This document shows positions 1 through 7,353 of a stretch of 64,000 bases of DNA, in pieces (position 1 is the stretch's first letter; the number at the start of each line of letters is the position of its first letter). The position numbers and the translations under genes were made by a program. The stretch is from NCBI RefSeq assembly GCF_012027395.1, contig NZ_SNUJ01000002.1, positions 372,001 to 436,000 on the forward strand, given 5' to 3'. Source of the DNA: Thermococcus sp. LS1. GTDB taxonomy: Archaea > Methanobacteriota_B > Thermococci > Thermococcales > Thermococcaceae. The notes beneath the pieces were generated by a model that had not been told where the DNA came from, searched no databases, and worked only from the letters and a program-made list of their open reading frames with translations.

Positions 1-1
1 C

Positions 2-538
2 CGGACGATCAAGAAGAACCCCCGTCCCTACGCCAAGTACTTCAGGAGATTCCTTAAGCTCTTCGGCCTGGGCATGCTGATAACGGTCGTCACGTACCTT
101 TTCCTCGACGGCATGACAATTTACTTTGGGATTCTCCACTTCCTCGGCGTCGCAACGCTCTTAGCGATTCCCTTCTACCGCTTTGGGAAGCTTAATCTCT
201 TGTGGGCGGCCTTCTTCATCTTCGGCTCCCTCTGGGTGAGAAACCTAATCGGCCCTCCGTGGCTTCTTCCCCTCGGAATAACCTTCAAAGGATTTTCTTC
301 CCCGGACTATTTCCCGGTATTTCCCTGGTTTGGGGTTTACCTCCTCGGTCTCACAGCAGGCAGCGTCTTCTATCCGGAGGGAATGAGGAAAAAGGAGTTG
401 AGAATCCCCGCAAACCCTCTCGTTTTAGCCCTCTGCGTGGTCGGCAGGCACACTCTCGGCATATATCTCGTCCATCAGCCTCTGCTGGTTGGTCTCCTCA
501 TGCTGATTTACGGCCCTCTTCCCGGGATTTCCCTTTAG
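2..538 (+). CDS. DUF1624/HGSNAT-type membrane protein, C-terminal part
   Basis: An open frame runs in from the left edge and stops at 536-538, so only the C-terminal part of the protein is present. It is strongly hydrophobic, with several membrane segments separated by short basic loops. Near the end comes a GRHTLGIYLVHQP segment, which resembles the C-terminus of the DUF1624/heparan-alpha-glucosaminide N-acetyltransferase-like membrane acyltransferases. Acyl transfer is a family inference; the part that would carry catalytic residues is outside the window. Its last 41 bases overlap the end of the convergent ABC-ATPase gene. Confidence 0.7.
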   Translation, partial: RTIKKNPRPYAKYFRRFLKLFGLGMLITVVTYLFLDGMTIYFGILHFLGVATLLAIPFYRFGKLNLLWAAFFIFGSLWVRNLIGPPWLLPLGITFKGFSSPDYFPVFPWFGVYLLGLTAGSVFYPEGMRKKELRIPANPLVLALCVVGRHTLGIYLVHQPLLVGLLMLIYGPLPGISL

Positions 539-2423
539 CCTCAACCCTCGCCGTTCCGTAGCCGACGAAGAGCACCTTATCCGGGTCCAGAGCCCTCAGC
601 ACCTCTGGCCTGTGGGTGATTATGAGGGCGGTGATGCCGGCCTCCCTGATAATCTCGGCCACCTTTTTGGCCACTCTCATGGCCGTGAGCGTATCGAGAT
701 GAGCTGCAAACTCGTCCATGAGGAGGAGATTTGGCTTCTCAGCGAGGAGTGAAGCTATCTTTGCCCTTTCCTTCTGACCTGTAGAGAGCTCGCCGAACTT
801 TGCGCGGTAGAGAACTGCGTCGCTAAGTCCAGCCCTGTTGAGCACCTCCACAGCCGCGTTGAGGTCTCTAATCTTTCTGTAAACGTGCTCCAATATGCTC
901 TCTGAGCCAAAGGAAGGCTCGAATTCTCCGGGTATAAGCACGGAAACCTTGACGTTCTCCGGGACGCTGATTTCTCCTTCACTCGGTCTGTACTTCTCCT
1001 CCCAGTAGCCCTTCGCCGCTCCGAGGATGAGCCTCAGCAGGGTCGTCTTTCCAGCTCCGCTCGCACCGACTACCGCTATCAGCTCTCCAGGCTTTATCTC
1101 AAAGTTAAGGTTCCTCAAAACTGGACGCTGTATAACCCTGTGCCTGACTCCAAAGGCTTTCAGCAGCTCTTGAATCTCCTCAGGTAATCCTTTAACGTCG
1201 AGCTCGCTCTCGAAGACCTTGCTGACGTTCTTAAAGACTATCGGGCCGCTCAGAGGCTCGACCTTACCGTAGCTCGGCCTCCACAGGCGACCGTCCTCTG
1301 GCGCGTAGGGGTCTTCGCGAAGGAAGCGCTCGATGTATTCTTTGGCCTCCTCAGTGAGCGGATAGAAGAGGACAGGCCTTCCGCTTGCCGTCTCCCAGAG
1401 GAACTTGAAGCCGACCTTCTCGAAGAAGGGGTTATAGCGGGCCATCTGCGCTATGGTCTCTACTATGTGTTTCCTCTTTCTCATCTCCGGGACCCTGCGC
1501 TCAGCTATCCACTCAAGGGCAGCCCTAACACTCAGCTGACCCAAACCATCGGAACGGTAGTCCGGATGAACCACAACACGCGCAATTCTAGCGCCAGCGG
1601 TGTTGGTTTCTTTCAAAGCTCTCCACTTAGCCTCTTCCCATAGGAGGGAACGCGCTACCTTTCTTCCGTGATTCCTTTTGAGCTCCTCGTAGAGTTCTTT
1701 CATGATCTTCTCTGGCCAGAATGCCGGATGGAACCAGTCCTCGGGAAAGACTTTCTCACGGATGTTCCTTTCAATTTCACCGTTGGGCAACCGTCTGTGC
1801 ATCAGCGGAATCGGCGGATCAATTCTTACGTAGGCTAAAATCCTGGGCTCGTACTCCTCCCTCTCGACGAGTTCAAGGAGCAGGAAGCGAGAAGCTGGAG
1901 TAGAGCCCTTAATCTCGAGGATGTGGCTTTCAGCGCCGCAGACGGGGCAGTTCTGCTTGGTGTTTGCCTCGAAGATGTGGCCGTTCTCACAGCGCCACAA
2001 TGCCACCTTTTCCTTCTGGCTGGCGTAGTGATACTGCTCCAGCTCGGCTATAGCTTCGAAGTCGCTCTCGTATTTGGCCTCTCTTGCCCTCAGCTTGTAT
2101 GTGTAGAGGAGCTCTCCCGTGAGTGGGGAGAAGCGCTTGGCCTCTACCTCCTTCTCCCAGAGGGGCCAGACCTTTATCTTATCGCCAGAGTAGAACTTAT
2201 AGAGCTCATAGTCGTCGAAGTCAAGAACTTTGTAGTCCTCCTTTTCCTTCGGCGTTTCTCTAATCCTAATTTCCACTTCATCGCCTGTCAGAAACCACTG
2301 GGCAACGTTGCCCGTCATGTAGAGTCTGAACTTTCCTTCCTCAGTTTCAACCTCGAGAATCCCAAACCATCGATGCTTGAAGCGCGGGATTTCGCTCCCC
2401 ACAACCCGACCTCTAAGAATCAT
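498..2423 (-). CDS. ABC-type ATPase fused to GNAT-like acetyltransferase domain (COG2401-like)
   Basis: The 641-residue protein has an N-terminal region with a four-cysteine zinc-finger-like element (CENGHIF, then CPVCGAE, near residues 145-165). A GNAT-like middle follows, with VVVHPDYRSDGLGQLSVRAAL near residues 285-305. The last 260 residues are an ABC ATPase: Walker A GASGAGKTT, signature LSTGQKERAKIASLLAE, Walker B LLLMDEF and a switch histidine in ITHRPE. There is no membrane domain, so it is probably a soluble regulatory or RNA/ribosome-associated ATPase rather than a transporter. Acetylation is inferred from the fold only. The start at 2423 follows a GGTGATAG ribosome-binding site. 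The gene overlaps its convergent neighbour by 41 bp. Confidence 0.85.
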   Translation of the reverse strand: MILRGRVVGSEIPRFKHRWFGILEVETEEGKFRLYMTGNVAQWFLTGDEVEIRIRETPKEKEDYKVLDFDDYELYKFYSGDKIKVWPLWEKEVEAKRFSPLTGELLYTYKLRAREAKYESDFEAIAELEQYHYASQKEKVALWRCENGHIFEANTKQNCPVCGAESHILEIKGSTPASRFLLLELVEREEYEPRILAYVRIDPPIPLMHRRLPNGEIERNIREKVFPEDWFHPAFWPEKIMKELYEELKRNHGRKVARSLLWEEAKWRALKETNTAGARIARVVVHPDYRSDGLGQLSVRAALEWIAERRVPEMRKRKHIVETIAQMARYNPFFEKVGFKFLWETASGRPVLFYPLTEEAKEYIERFLREDPYAPEDGRLWRPSYGKVEPLSGPIVFKNVSKVFESELDVKGLPEEIQELLKAFGVRHRVIQRPVLRNLNFEIKPGELIAVVGASGAGKTTLLRLILGAAKGYWEEKYRPSEGEISVPENVKVSVLIPGEFEPSFGSESILEHVYRKIRDLNAAVEVLNRAGLSDAVLYRAKFGELSTGQKERAKIASLLAEKPNLLLMDEFAAHLDTLTAMRVAKKVAEIIREAGITALIITHRPEVLRALDPDKVLFVGYGTARVEAKGKSREEGRKSA

Positions 2424-2518
2424 CGGCTATCACCATCGGTAATTGGAGAGATGAAATTAATAACTGTTCTCTTCACGAATTAACTCCATTTATGGCGAGG
2501 CTGATTATCCCCTGATTA

Positions 2519-3346
2519 TTACCCCTCCACAACCGGAAACTCCCTTGTGAGAAGCTTCCACTCCCGATCCTTCCAGACTTCACGGGACGTTACCAGGAGT
2601 ATTATTGAATCGGTCACCGAGGCATAATCTTTGAGATTCAGGAGAAACTTGAAAACCTGCTGAAAGCCGTTCTCGATAGCGAGATATTCTATGCAGTCTA
2701 TCAGAACGACCTTGGGTGTTTCGTTTTCCTTGAAGAACTCGACCACCAGATGTCCCAAGTACTCAAGACGGGTGGGGGAGACGTGCGATTTCCCTTCTAC
2801 TCTCGTGATCCATATGACGGGCGTCCGCTTAAGCCCGAGTCTCCTCTTGATTTCCTCTGGGGGTGTTCTTGAAATCACTAGGCCAGGATATTCCTTCAAT
2901 AGGCTCAGGAAAAGCTCTTTCGCCTTTTCTGGGAAAACTATGTGTGTGCCAGGGGATAACATTAATGCCGATTCGTTCTCACCGCCTTTTGGAACCTCTT
3001 TAACGACCTCCACCCGATAGTTGTTTATAAGTGCTCCAAATAGTGACGCAAAGGCATAAAAAAACAGCAGCTGAAACACTATCCATATGTTATCGGCTAT
3101 CAATTCAGATTTTTCTATGAACTCTTCGCTGAAATAGTCAGAAAAATAGCCCGGGGCGTAGAAGCATTCTGCGATAAACCATACAATTGTGGCAAGGAGA
3201 AGTGCATCGTAGAACTTTCCTACGCCGGGATACGTGCTCCGGAAGGACTTTCTGAATTTAACTGCCAAGGCCACTGTGGCTATGTTGATTATCAAGGTAA
3301 CAGTTTCATTAAATTCAGCACTTAGGAGTATTTGAATTATACCCAT
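2519..3346 (-). CDS. DUF835 domain membrane protein
   Basis: I start this 275-residue protein at the ATG ending at 3346, because GGTGG lies 7-11 bases upstream and a TATA-like GTTTTAAATTAT lies at about 3379-3390. An open frame extends to 3442, but it passes through that promoter. The first ~120 residues hold three or four hydrophobic segments. The C-terminal half is a DUF835 domain, containing TPVIWITRVEG and a hydrophobic strand VVLIDCIEYLAIENG, which resembles a degenerate RecA/KaiC-like fold. DUF835 proteins are common in Thermococcales and have no established function; signalling at the membrane is a guess. The upstream DNA is markedly AT-rich. Confidence 0.75.
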   Translation of the reverse strand: MGIIQILLSAEFNETVTLIINIATVALAVKFRKSFRSTYPGVGKFYDALLLATIVWFIAECFYAPGYFSDYFSEEFIEKSELIADNIWIVFQLLFFYAFASLFGALINNYRVEVVKEVPKGGENESALMLSPGTHIVFPEKAKELFLSLLKEYPGLVISRTPPEEIKRRLGLKRTPVIWITRVEGKSHVSPTRLEYLGHLVVEFFKENETPKVVLIDCIEYLAIENGFQQVFKFLLNLKDYASVTDSIILLVTSREVWKDREWKLLTREFPVVEG

Positions 3347-3787
3347 GTAAATGCCACCACTTAGAAAGTTAGGGTTCGATAATTTAAAACTGTTGCTGTA
3401 TAGGCTGTGATTGTAGTTGCATAATTCAGCAGTCTTTAACAAAACTTTAGGGACTTTATGAGTCCTTATTTTCCGTTTAGACGATTTTAAACAATTATAA
3501 CTTTAAGCTATTTAACTCTCCTGCAGTTGTCAATGGAAGATCCATTACGTCTGTGTAAAGACACCAAAATAGAAGCTCACTTTGAAGCCCGTTAAGAGAA
3601 AGCGAGCATTTATGGGGTTCATAAGGAGATCCCGAAAGCGATTTGGCTTTACGACCTTAGCTTGCCCACTGAGAGAATTGATAAACCATTGGGGAGTGGG
3701 AAAAATAAAGGGGAGATCCGTTCGGGATGCCTCTACCGACTGTCGTGCCATCGGCCTGAGCTGGCTGAGGAATAACCCGGAAACACC
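3347..3787. other. 441-bp gap with AT-rich left part and GC-richer right part
   Basis: No convincing protein gene is seen. The left part (to about 3540) is AT-rich and holds the promoter of the DUF835 gene on the minus strand. From about 3545 to 3787 composition becomes more GC-rich, and both strands have short open frames (69 and 68 codons) that are low-complexity or basic and resemble no family I know. Local complementary segments such as CCTC/GAGG and CCGA/TCGG near 3727-3770 could fold. A non-coding RNA or a worn remnant of a mobile element are both possible; neither is shown. Confidence 0.4.
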
Positions 3788-5098
3788 TTAGGATTGTCCC
3801 CTTGGAACGTCTAAAAGCCCCTCGACTTTTTCAAGAACCTTCAAAGGATTCTCTCCAAATATAAGGACCATCGGCTCCTTGCCCCAGTCACCAAGGTGGT
3901 ATATGACATCGGGCCTCTCCCTGACCCTCCTTATCGCCGTCTCTATGCCCCACGGAATCGTTCCGCCCTCCTTAATCTTAACATCCTCTGGCTCCTCGCG
4001 CCTGTCGTAGAAGGAAACCGTGAGGCCCAACTTTTCTGCCCTCTCGATGAGCTCCCTTGAATAGCGGAGGTTGATAACGGCCCTTACCTCGGGGTAAAAC
4101 TCGCGGAACTTGAGGAGGGCTCGTTTTAGGTGGTCCGACGCGTTTAGCTCGACCGGTCCAACGGGTTTAATCGTTTTTCCGTAGCGCACTATCCTACCCT
4201 TCACCGCGAAGACCTCGCCTTGGGGAGTGGTGTAGGCGAAGTTCGTCCCAACCTCCGGAACGAAGGGATTCAAAAGCTCACCCATCTCCACCAGCCGTTT
4301 CACTGCATTTTTGAGCCCTGAATAGGTCCTCCAGCGCTCAACGTCGATTTCAAGCGGTGCAAGGGGGTTGATGCACTTGCCCTCGCTGGAAGAGAACCTT
4401 ATCGCAGTTTCAACGAAGCGCTTTGCCTCCTCCACAGCTTCTGGAAGCTCCATCCCCTTGGCGAGGAGGGAAGCCAAAGCCGAGGAAAATGCGCAGCCCG
4501 TTCCGTGGGTGAAGCCTTCAATCATTTCACCTCGGAACTCGTAGAACTCTCCATTCCAGTAAAGGACGTCGGTGTAGTCGAGGTGTCCCCCCTTAACGAC
4601 GGCCGCCTTGGCTCCGAACTCCTCAACGAGAATCCTGGCGGCCTTCTTCATGTCCTCAACGCTTGAAACCTTCATCCCCGTAAGCTTCTCGGCCTCTGGA
4701 ACGTTCGGCGTGACTATTGAACCCGGAATCAGGAGGTCCTTTAGCGTCTCGATGCCCTCCACATCTATCAGGGGATGACCGGTGGAGGAAGTCAAAACCG
4801 GGTCAAGAACCCTTAAAAGGCCCTCCGTTTCCTCAGCGACTATTTTTACAGCCTCTCCGTTACCGAGCATACCTATTTTTACCGCCTCAATCTCGAAGAA
4901 ATCCTTGACGGCCCTTATCTCCCCGCGGATGAGCTCTGGAGGAAGGACGTGGTAGCCCCTAACCTCGCCGGGGTTCTGGTATGTTATGGAAGAAACAACG
5001 GGGAGCGGGTGCTCCCCTAAAGCGGAGACAGTCTCTATGTCCGCCTTAATCCCTGCCCCTCCCCCGGTGTCGAGGCCCGCTATGATTAGGACGGCCAT
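3788..5098 (-). CDS. thiDN: Bifunctional HMP kinase/HMP-P kinase with C-terminal ThiN thiamine-phosphate synthase
   Basis: The first ~260 residues of this 436-residue protein are ThiD, a ribokinase-like kinase that phosphorylates hydroxymethylpyrimidine and its monophosphate. Visible marks are AGLDTGGGAGIKAD at the N-terminus, DPVLTSSTG and the anion-hole motif FTHGTGCAFSSALAS. The last ~170 residues are a ThiN domain (TNFAYTTPQGEVFAVKGRIVR, then YHLGDWGKEPM with the conserved His and nearby Arg), an archaeal enzyme joining HMP-PP and thiazole phosphate. There is no DNA-binding domain, so it is the enzyme type and not the ThiR repressor. It is the last gene of thi4-thiM-thiE-thiDN, one base after thiE. 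ThiE and ThiN both make thiamine phosphate, so the operon is redundant at that step. Confidence 0.93.
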   Translation of the reverse strand: MAVLIIAGLDTGGGAGIKADIETVSALGEHPLPVVSSITYQNPGEVRGYHVLPPELIRGEIRAVKDFFEIEAVKIGMLGNGEAVKIVAEETEGLLRVLDPVLTSSTGHPLIDVEGIETLKDLLIPGSIVTPNVPEAEKLTGMKVSSVEDMKKAARILVEEFGAKAAVVKGGHLDYTDVLYWNGEFYEFRGEMIEGFTHGTGCAFSSALASLLAKGMELPEAVEEAKRFVETAIRFSSSEGKCINPLAPLEIDVERWRTYSGLKNAVKRLVEMGELLNPFVPEVGTNFAYTTPQGEVFAVKGRIVRYGKTIKPVGPVELNASDHLKRALLKFREFYPEVRAVINLRYSRELIERAEKLGLTVSFYDRREEPEDVKIKEGGTIPWGIETAIRRVRERPDVIYHLGDWGKEPMVLIFGENPLKVLEKVEGLLDVPRGQS

Positions 5099-5099
5099 G

Positions 5100-5717
5100 T
5101 CAGACCCCCAGCACAGCTTTTTTCAGCTCCTGTGTGGCTTTTTTAACGTCAGGTGCATTCATGACGGCAGAAATCACCGCCACGCCGTCCACACCAGCTT
5201 TCATTACCTCCCCCGCGTTTTCAGCGGTTATTCCGCCTATCGCAACCACCGGGATGCTGACCCTTCTGACTATCTCCTTGAGGCCTTCCAGTCCAAGAAC
5301 CCTCGCCTCTGGCTTCGTAGGGGTTGAAAAGACGGCTCCAGCTCCGAGATAGTCAGCTCCGAGCTTTTCCGCCATTAGGGCTTCCTCAACGCTGTAAACG
5401 GAGGCGCCCACGATGAGGTTCGGCGCAATCTCTTTTGCCACCTCTATCGGTATGTCCTCCGGGCCGAGCTGGACCCCATCCGCGTCCAGAGCAAGGGCGA
5501 GGTCTATCCTGTCGTCAACGAAGAAGAGGGCCCCGTAGTCCCGGGTAAGCCTTCGAATCTCTTTACCTGCCAGGTAGGCCTCCCTCGCCGGGACGCTCTT
5601 AGCCCTCAGCTGGATTGATGTGGCACCGCCTTCGAGGGCCTCCCTGACCTTTTGAACTTCCCCACGGTCGCCGCGGGCGGTGATGACGTAAAGAAGAAGG
5701 GAATCGCGGAGGGACAC
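5100..5717 (-). CDS. thiE: Thiamine-phosphate synthase
   Basis: A 205-residue TIM-barrel enzyme of normal family length that couples HMP pyrophosphate with hydroxyethylthiazole phosphate. Recognisable family segments are TSIQLRAKS, FVDDRIDLALALDADGVQLG, GADYLGAGAVFSTPTKPEA and VVAIGGITAENAGEV, which together form the phosphate and pyrimidine sites. The start codon is GTG at 5717, with GAGGG seven bases upstream inside the end of thiM. It lies between thiM and thiDN with gaps of one base, so translation is probably coupled. A second thiamine-phosphate synthase domain (ThiN) is encoded by the next gene. Confidence 0.95.
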   Translation of the reverse strand: MSLRDSLLLYVITARGDRGEVQKVREALEGGATSIQLRAKSVPAREAYLAGKEIRRLTRDYGALFFVDDRIDLALALDADGVQLGPEDIPIEVAKEIAPNLIVGASVYSVEEALMAEKLGADYLGAGAVFSTPTKPEARVLGLEGLKEIVRRVSIPVVAIGGITAENAGEVMKAGVDGVAVISAVMNAPDVKKATQELKKAVLGV

Positions 5718-5718
5718 C

Positions 5719-6510
5719 TCAGACCCTCCTTACCTTTGCCCTCTCCGTTACCGTCTCGGGGGTTACGGCGTAGAGGTAGTCGTAGAGCTTCACGTGGAAA
5801 GTGCCGGGATATGGGACTTCACTCGCCAGCTCCGCCGCGACCTCGAAGGCCACCAGGGCCGAAACGGCCGCCTTCAAGGACTCTTCGACGGCAAGGAACG
5901 CCCCCGTTATCGCCGTCGCCATGCACCCAGTCCCCGTGACCCTTCCGAGGAGCTTGTGGCCGTTTTCAACGGCATAGGTAGTTTTTCCGTCGCTGACGAA
6001 GTCAACGGGTCCGGTAACGGCGACGGTGGCTCCAAACTCTAGGGCGGCCTTCTCTGCGAGCTCCCTGGCCGACTCATGGGAGTATTCCGCGGAATCAACG
6101 CCCCTCGTTTTCCCGTGCTCCCCGAGGAGCGCTGAAACCTCGCCGAAATTCCCCCTTACGACCGAGATATCCCCGATCTCAAGAAGCCTGAGGGCGGTTG
6201 AAGTTCTAAGCCTCGTTGCCCCAGCTCCAACCGGGTCAAGCACGACGGGCTTTCCGAGTTCGGAGGCCGCTTTAACCGCCTCCTCCATTGAGGCTATCCA
6301 GTGAGAGGAGAGGGTTCCTATGTTTATCACCAGGGAGTCGGCTATTGCCACCATCTCGCGCACTTCTTCAATGGCGTGGGCCATTACGGGTGAAGCACCT
6401 ACCGCGAGGAGGGCATTGGCAGTCTCGTTCATGACGACGTAGTTGGTGATGTTGTGCACGAGGGGCCTCCTTTCCCGCACCTTCCTGAGGGCCTCCCCAA
6501 TCCACTCCAT
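5719..6510 (-). CDS. thiM: Hydroxyethylthiazole kinase
   Basis: A 263-residue salvage kinase that phosphorylates 4-methyl-5-hydroxyethylthiazole. The family signatures are RPLVHNITNYVVMNETANALLAVGASPVM at the N-terminus (quoted only in part here as HNITNYVVMN), VLDPVGAGATRLRT, and the catalytic GTGCMATAITGAFLA anion hole. I place the start at 6510, one base after the thi4 stop, because GGAGGG precedes it; the open frame upstream only runs through the end of thi4. It is the second gene of the leftward thiamine operon and allows thiazole recycling beside de novo synthesis by Thi4. Confidence 0.93.
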   Translation of the reverse strand: MEWIGEALRKVRERRPLVHNITNYVVMNETANALLAVGASPVMAHAIEEVREMVAIADSLVINIGTLSSHWIASMEEAVKAASELGKPVVLDPVGAGATRLRTSTALRLLEIGDISVVRGNFGEVSALLGEHGKTRGVDSAEYSHESARELAEKAALEFGATVAVTGPVDFVSDGKTTYAVENGHKLLGRVTGTGCMATAITGAFLAVEESLKAAVSALVAFEVAAELASEVPYPGTFHVKLYDYLYAVTPETVTERAKVRRV

Positions 6511-6511
6511 C

Positions 6512-7273
6512 TCAGGCCCTCCCGAGCTTCTCGAGGATTTCAATGGCTGCTTTTCTCCCGCTCAGGAACATGCCGCCGAATATCGGCCCCATCCTCGGGG
6601 CACCGGCAACTGCGTTTGCCGCCATGCCCGTGACGTACAGTCCCGGGAAGACCTCCCCGGTATGCTCCACCGTGAGCCTCTCACCCATCTCGGCCCACAT
6701 GGGGCCCTCCCCGGGGAGCTTCTCTATCAGCCCTCTCTTCAGCAGGTGCTGGGTTATCTGAGCGCCATGGCCTGTTGAATCAATCACGAACCTTGCCTCT
6801 ACCGTTAGGGGATCCACGTGGAGGCCCGTCATCTTCACCGGCGTCCAGTTTATGACCACCCCAGCCACGCGGTCGTTTTTAACTACTAAGTCCTCGACCT
6901 CAACCATGTTGAATATCTTTACCCCAGCCTTCACCGTCCTGCTGGCTATCGTCGTGGCAACTTCAATCGCATCGGCTACGTAAAGACCCGGTCTGAACTC
7001 CCTGTAATCTATCCCAAACTCATCGAGTATCTCCCTGGCGCTCTCCTCCACGACGATCCTGTTGAAGCCCATCGCGCCGCCCCAGATTCCACCGCCCACG
7101 CTGAGCTTCTTCTCGAAGATTGCCACCTTTGCTCCGCCCTTGGCGAGATAGTAAGCCGCAACCATGCCCGATGGGCCAGCACCGATGATGGCAACATCAA
7201 GCGTGAGGTTGTCGAGCAGGTCTTTCATGTAAGCCTCGATTATCGCCCCACTTATCTCGAGGTCCTTCAGCAT
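6512..7273 (-). CDS. thi4: Sulfide-dependent ADP-thiazole synthase (archaeal Thi4)
   Basis: This 253-residue FAD/NAD-binding-fold protein makes adenylated thiazole carboxylate from NAD and glycine. The Rossmann motif DVAIIGAGPSGMVAAYYLA is near residue 25, with KKLSVGGGIWGGAMGFN following and a C-terminal GMAANAVAGAPRMGPIFGGM. At the position where yeast THI4 has the sacrificial cysteine, this protein has histidine (TGLHVDPLT), as in the catalytic methanogen enzymes that use free sulfide. That fits a sulfide-rich anaerobe. The ATG at 7273 is chosen because GGTGG lies just upstream and the longer frame crosses the divergent promoter region. It is the first gene of the operon. Confidence 0.93.
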   Translation of the reverse strand: MLKDLEISGAIIEAYMKDLLDNLTLDVAIIGAGPSGMVAAYYLAKGGAKVAIFEKKLSVGGGIWGGAMGFNRIVVEESAREILDEFGIDYREFRPGLYVADAIEVATTIASRTVKAGVKIFNMVEVEDLVVKNDRVAGVVINWTPVKMTGLHVDPLTVEARFVIDSTGHGAQITQHLLKRGLIEKLPGEGPMWAEMGERLTVEHTGEVFPGLYVTGMAANAVAGAPRMGPIFGGMFLSGRKAAIEILEKLGRA

Positions 7274-7353
7274 TCTGACCACCCCAAAGCTTATAAGCTG
7301 CGGTGAAAACTGAGTTTTGAAATTTAAAAACTTTGTTATACACGGTGGTGGCA
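7274..7353. promoter_or_regulatory. Divergent promoter region thi4 / thiC
   Basis: Eighty bases separate the thi4 and thiC starts. A perfect 12-bp palindrome AGCTTATAAGCT (7288-7299) and an A/T block AAATTTAAAAAC (7320-7331) are the two TATA-like elements. By the usual ~25-base spacing the first would serve thiC and the second would serve thi4, so the two promoters would overlap. GGTGGTGG (7343-7350) is the thiC ribosome-binding site. No TPP riboswitch core is visible. Confidence 0.6.

Noticed and set aside
1923-2483. 186-codon open frame opposite the ABC-GNAT gene
   Set aside because: Antisense shadow of a well-supported gene with clear motifs; no promoter or ribosome-binding site.
3582-3791. 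69-codon open frame in the gap upstream of DUF835
   Set aside because: Basic, low-complexity product with no family resemblance, no ribosome-binding site and an overlapping open frame on the other strand; not credible as a gene.
7274-7353. TPP riboswitch upstream of thiC or thi4
   Set aside because: The intergenic region is only 80 bases and has no CTGAGA- or ACCTGAT-type core.
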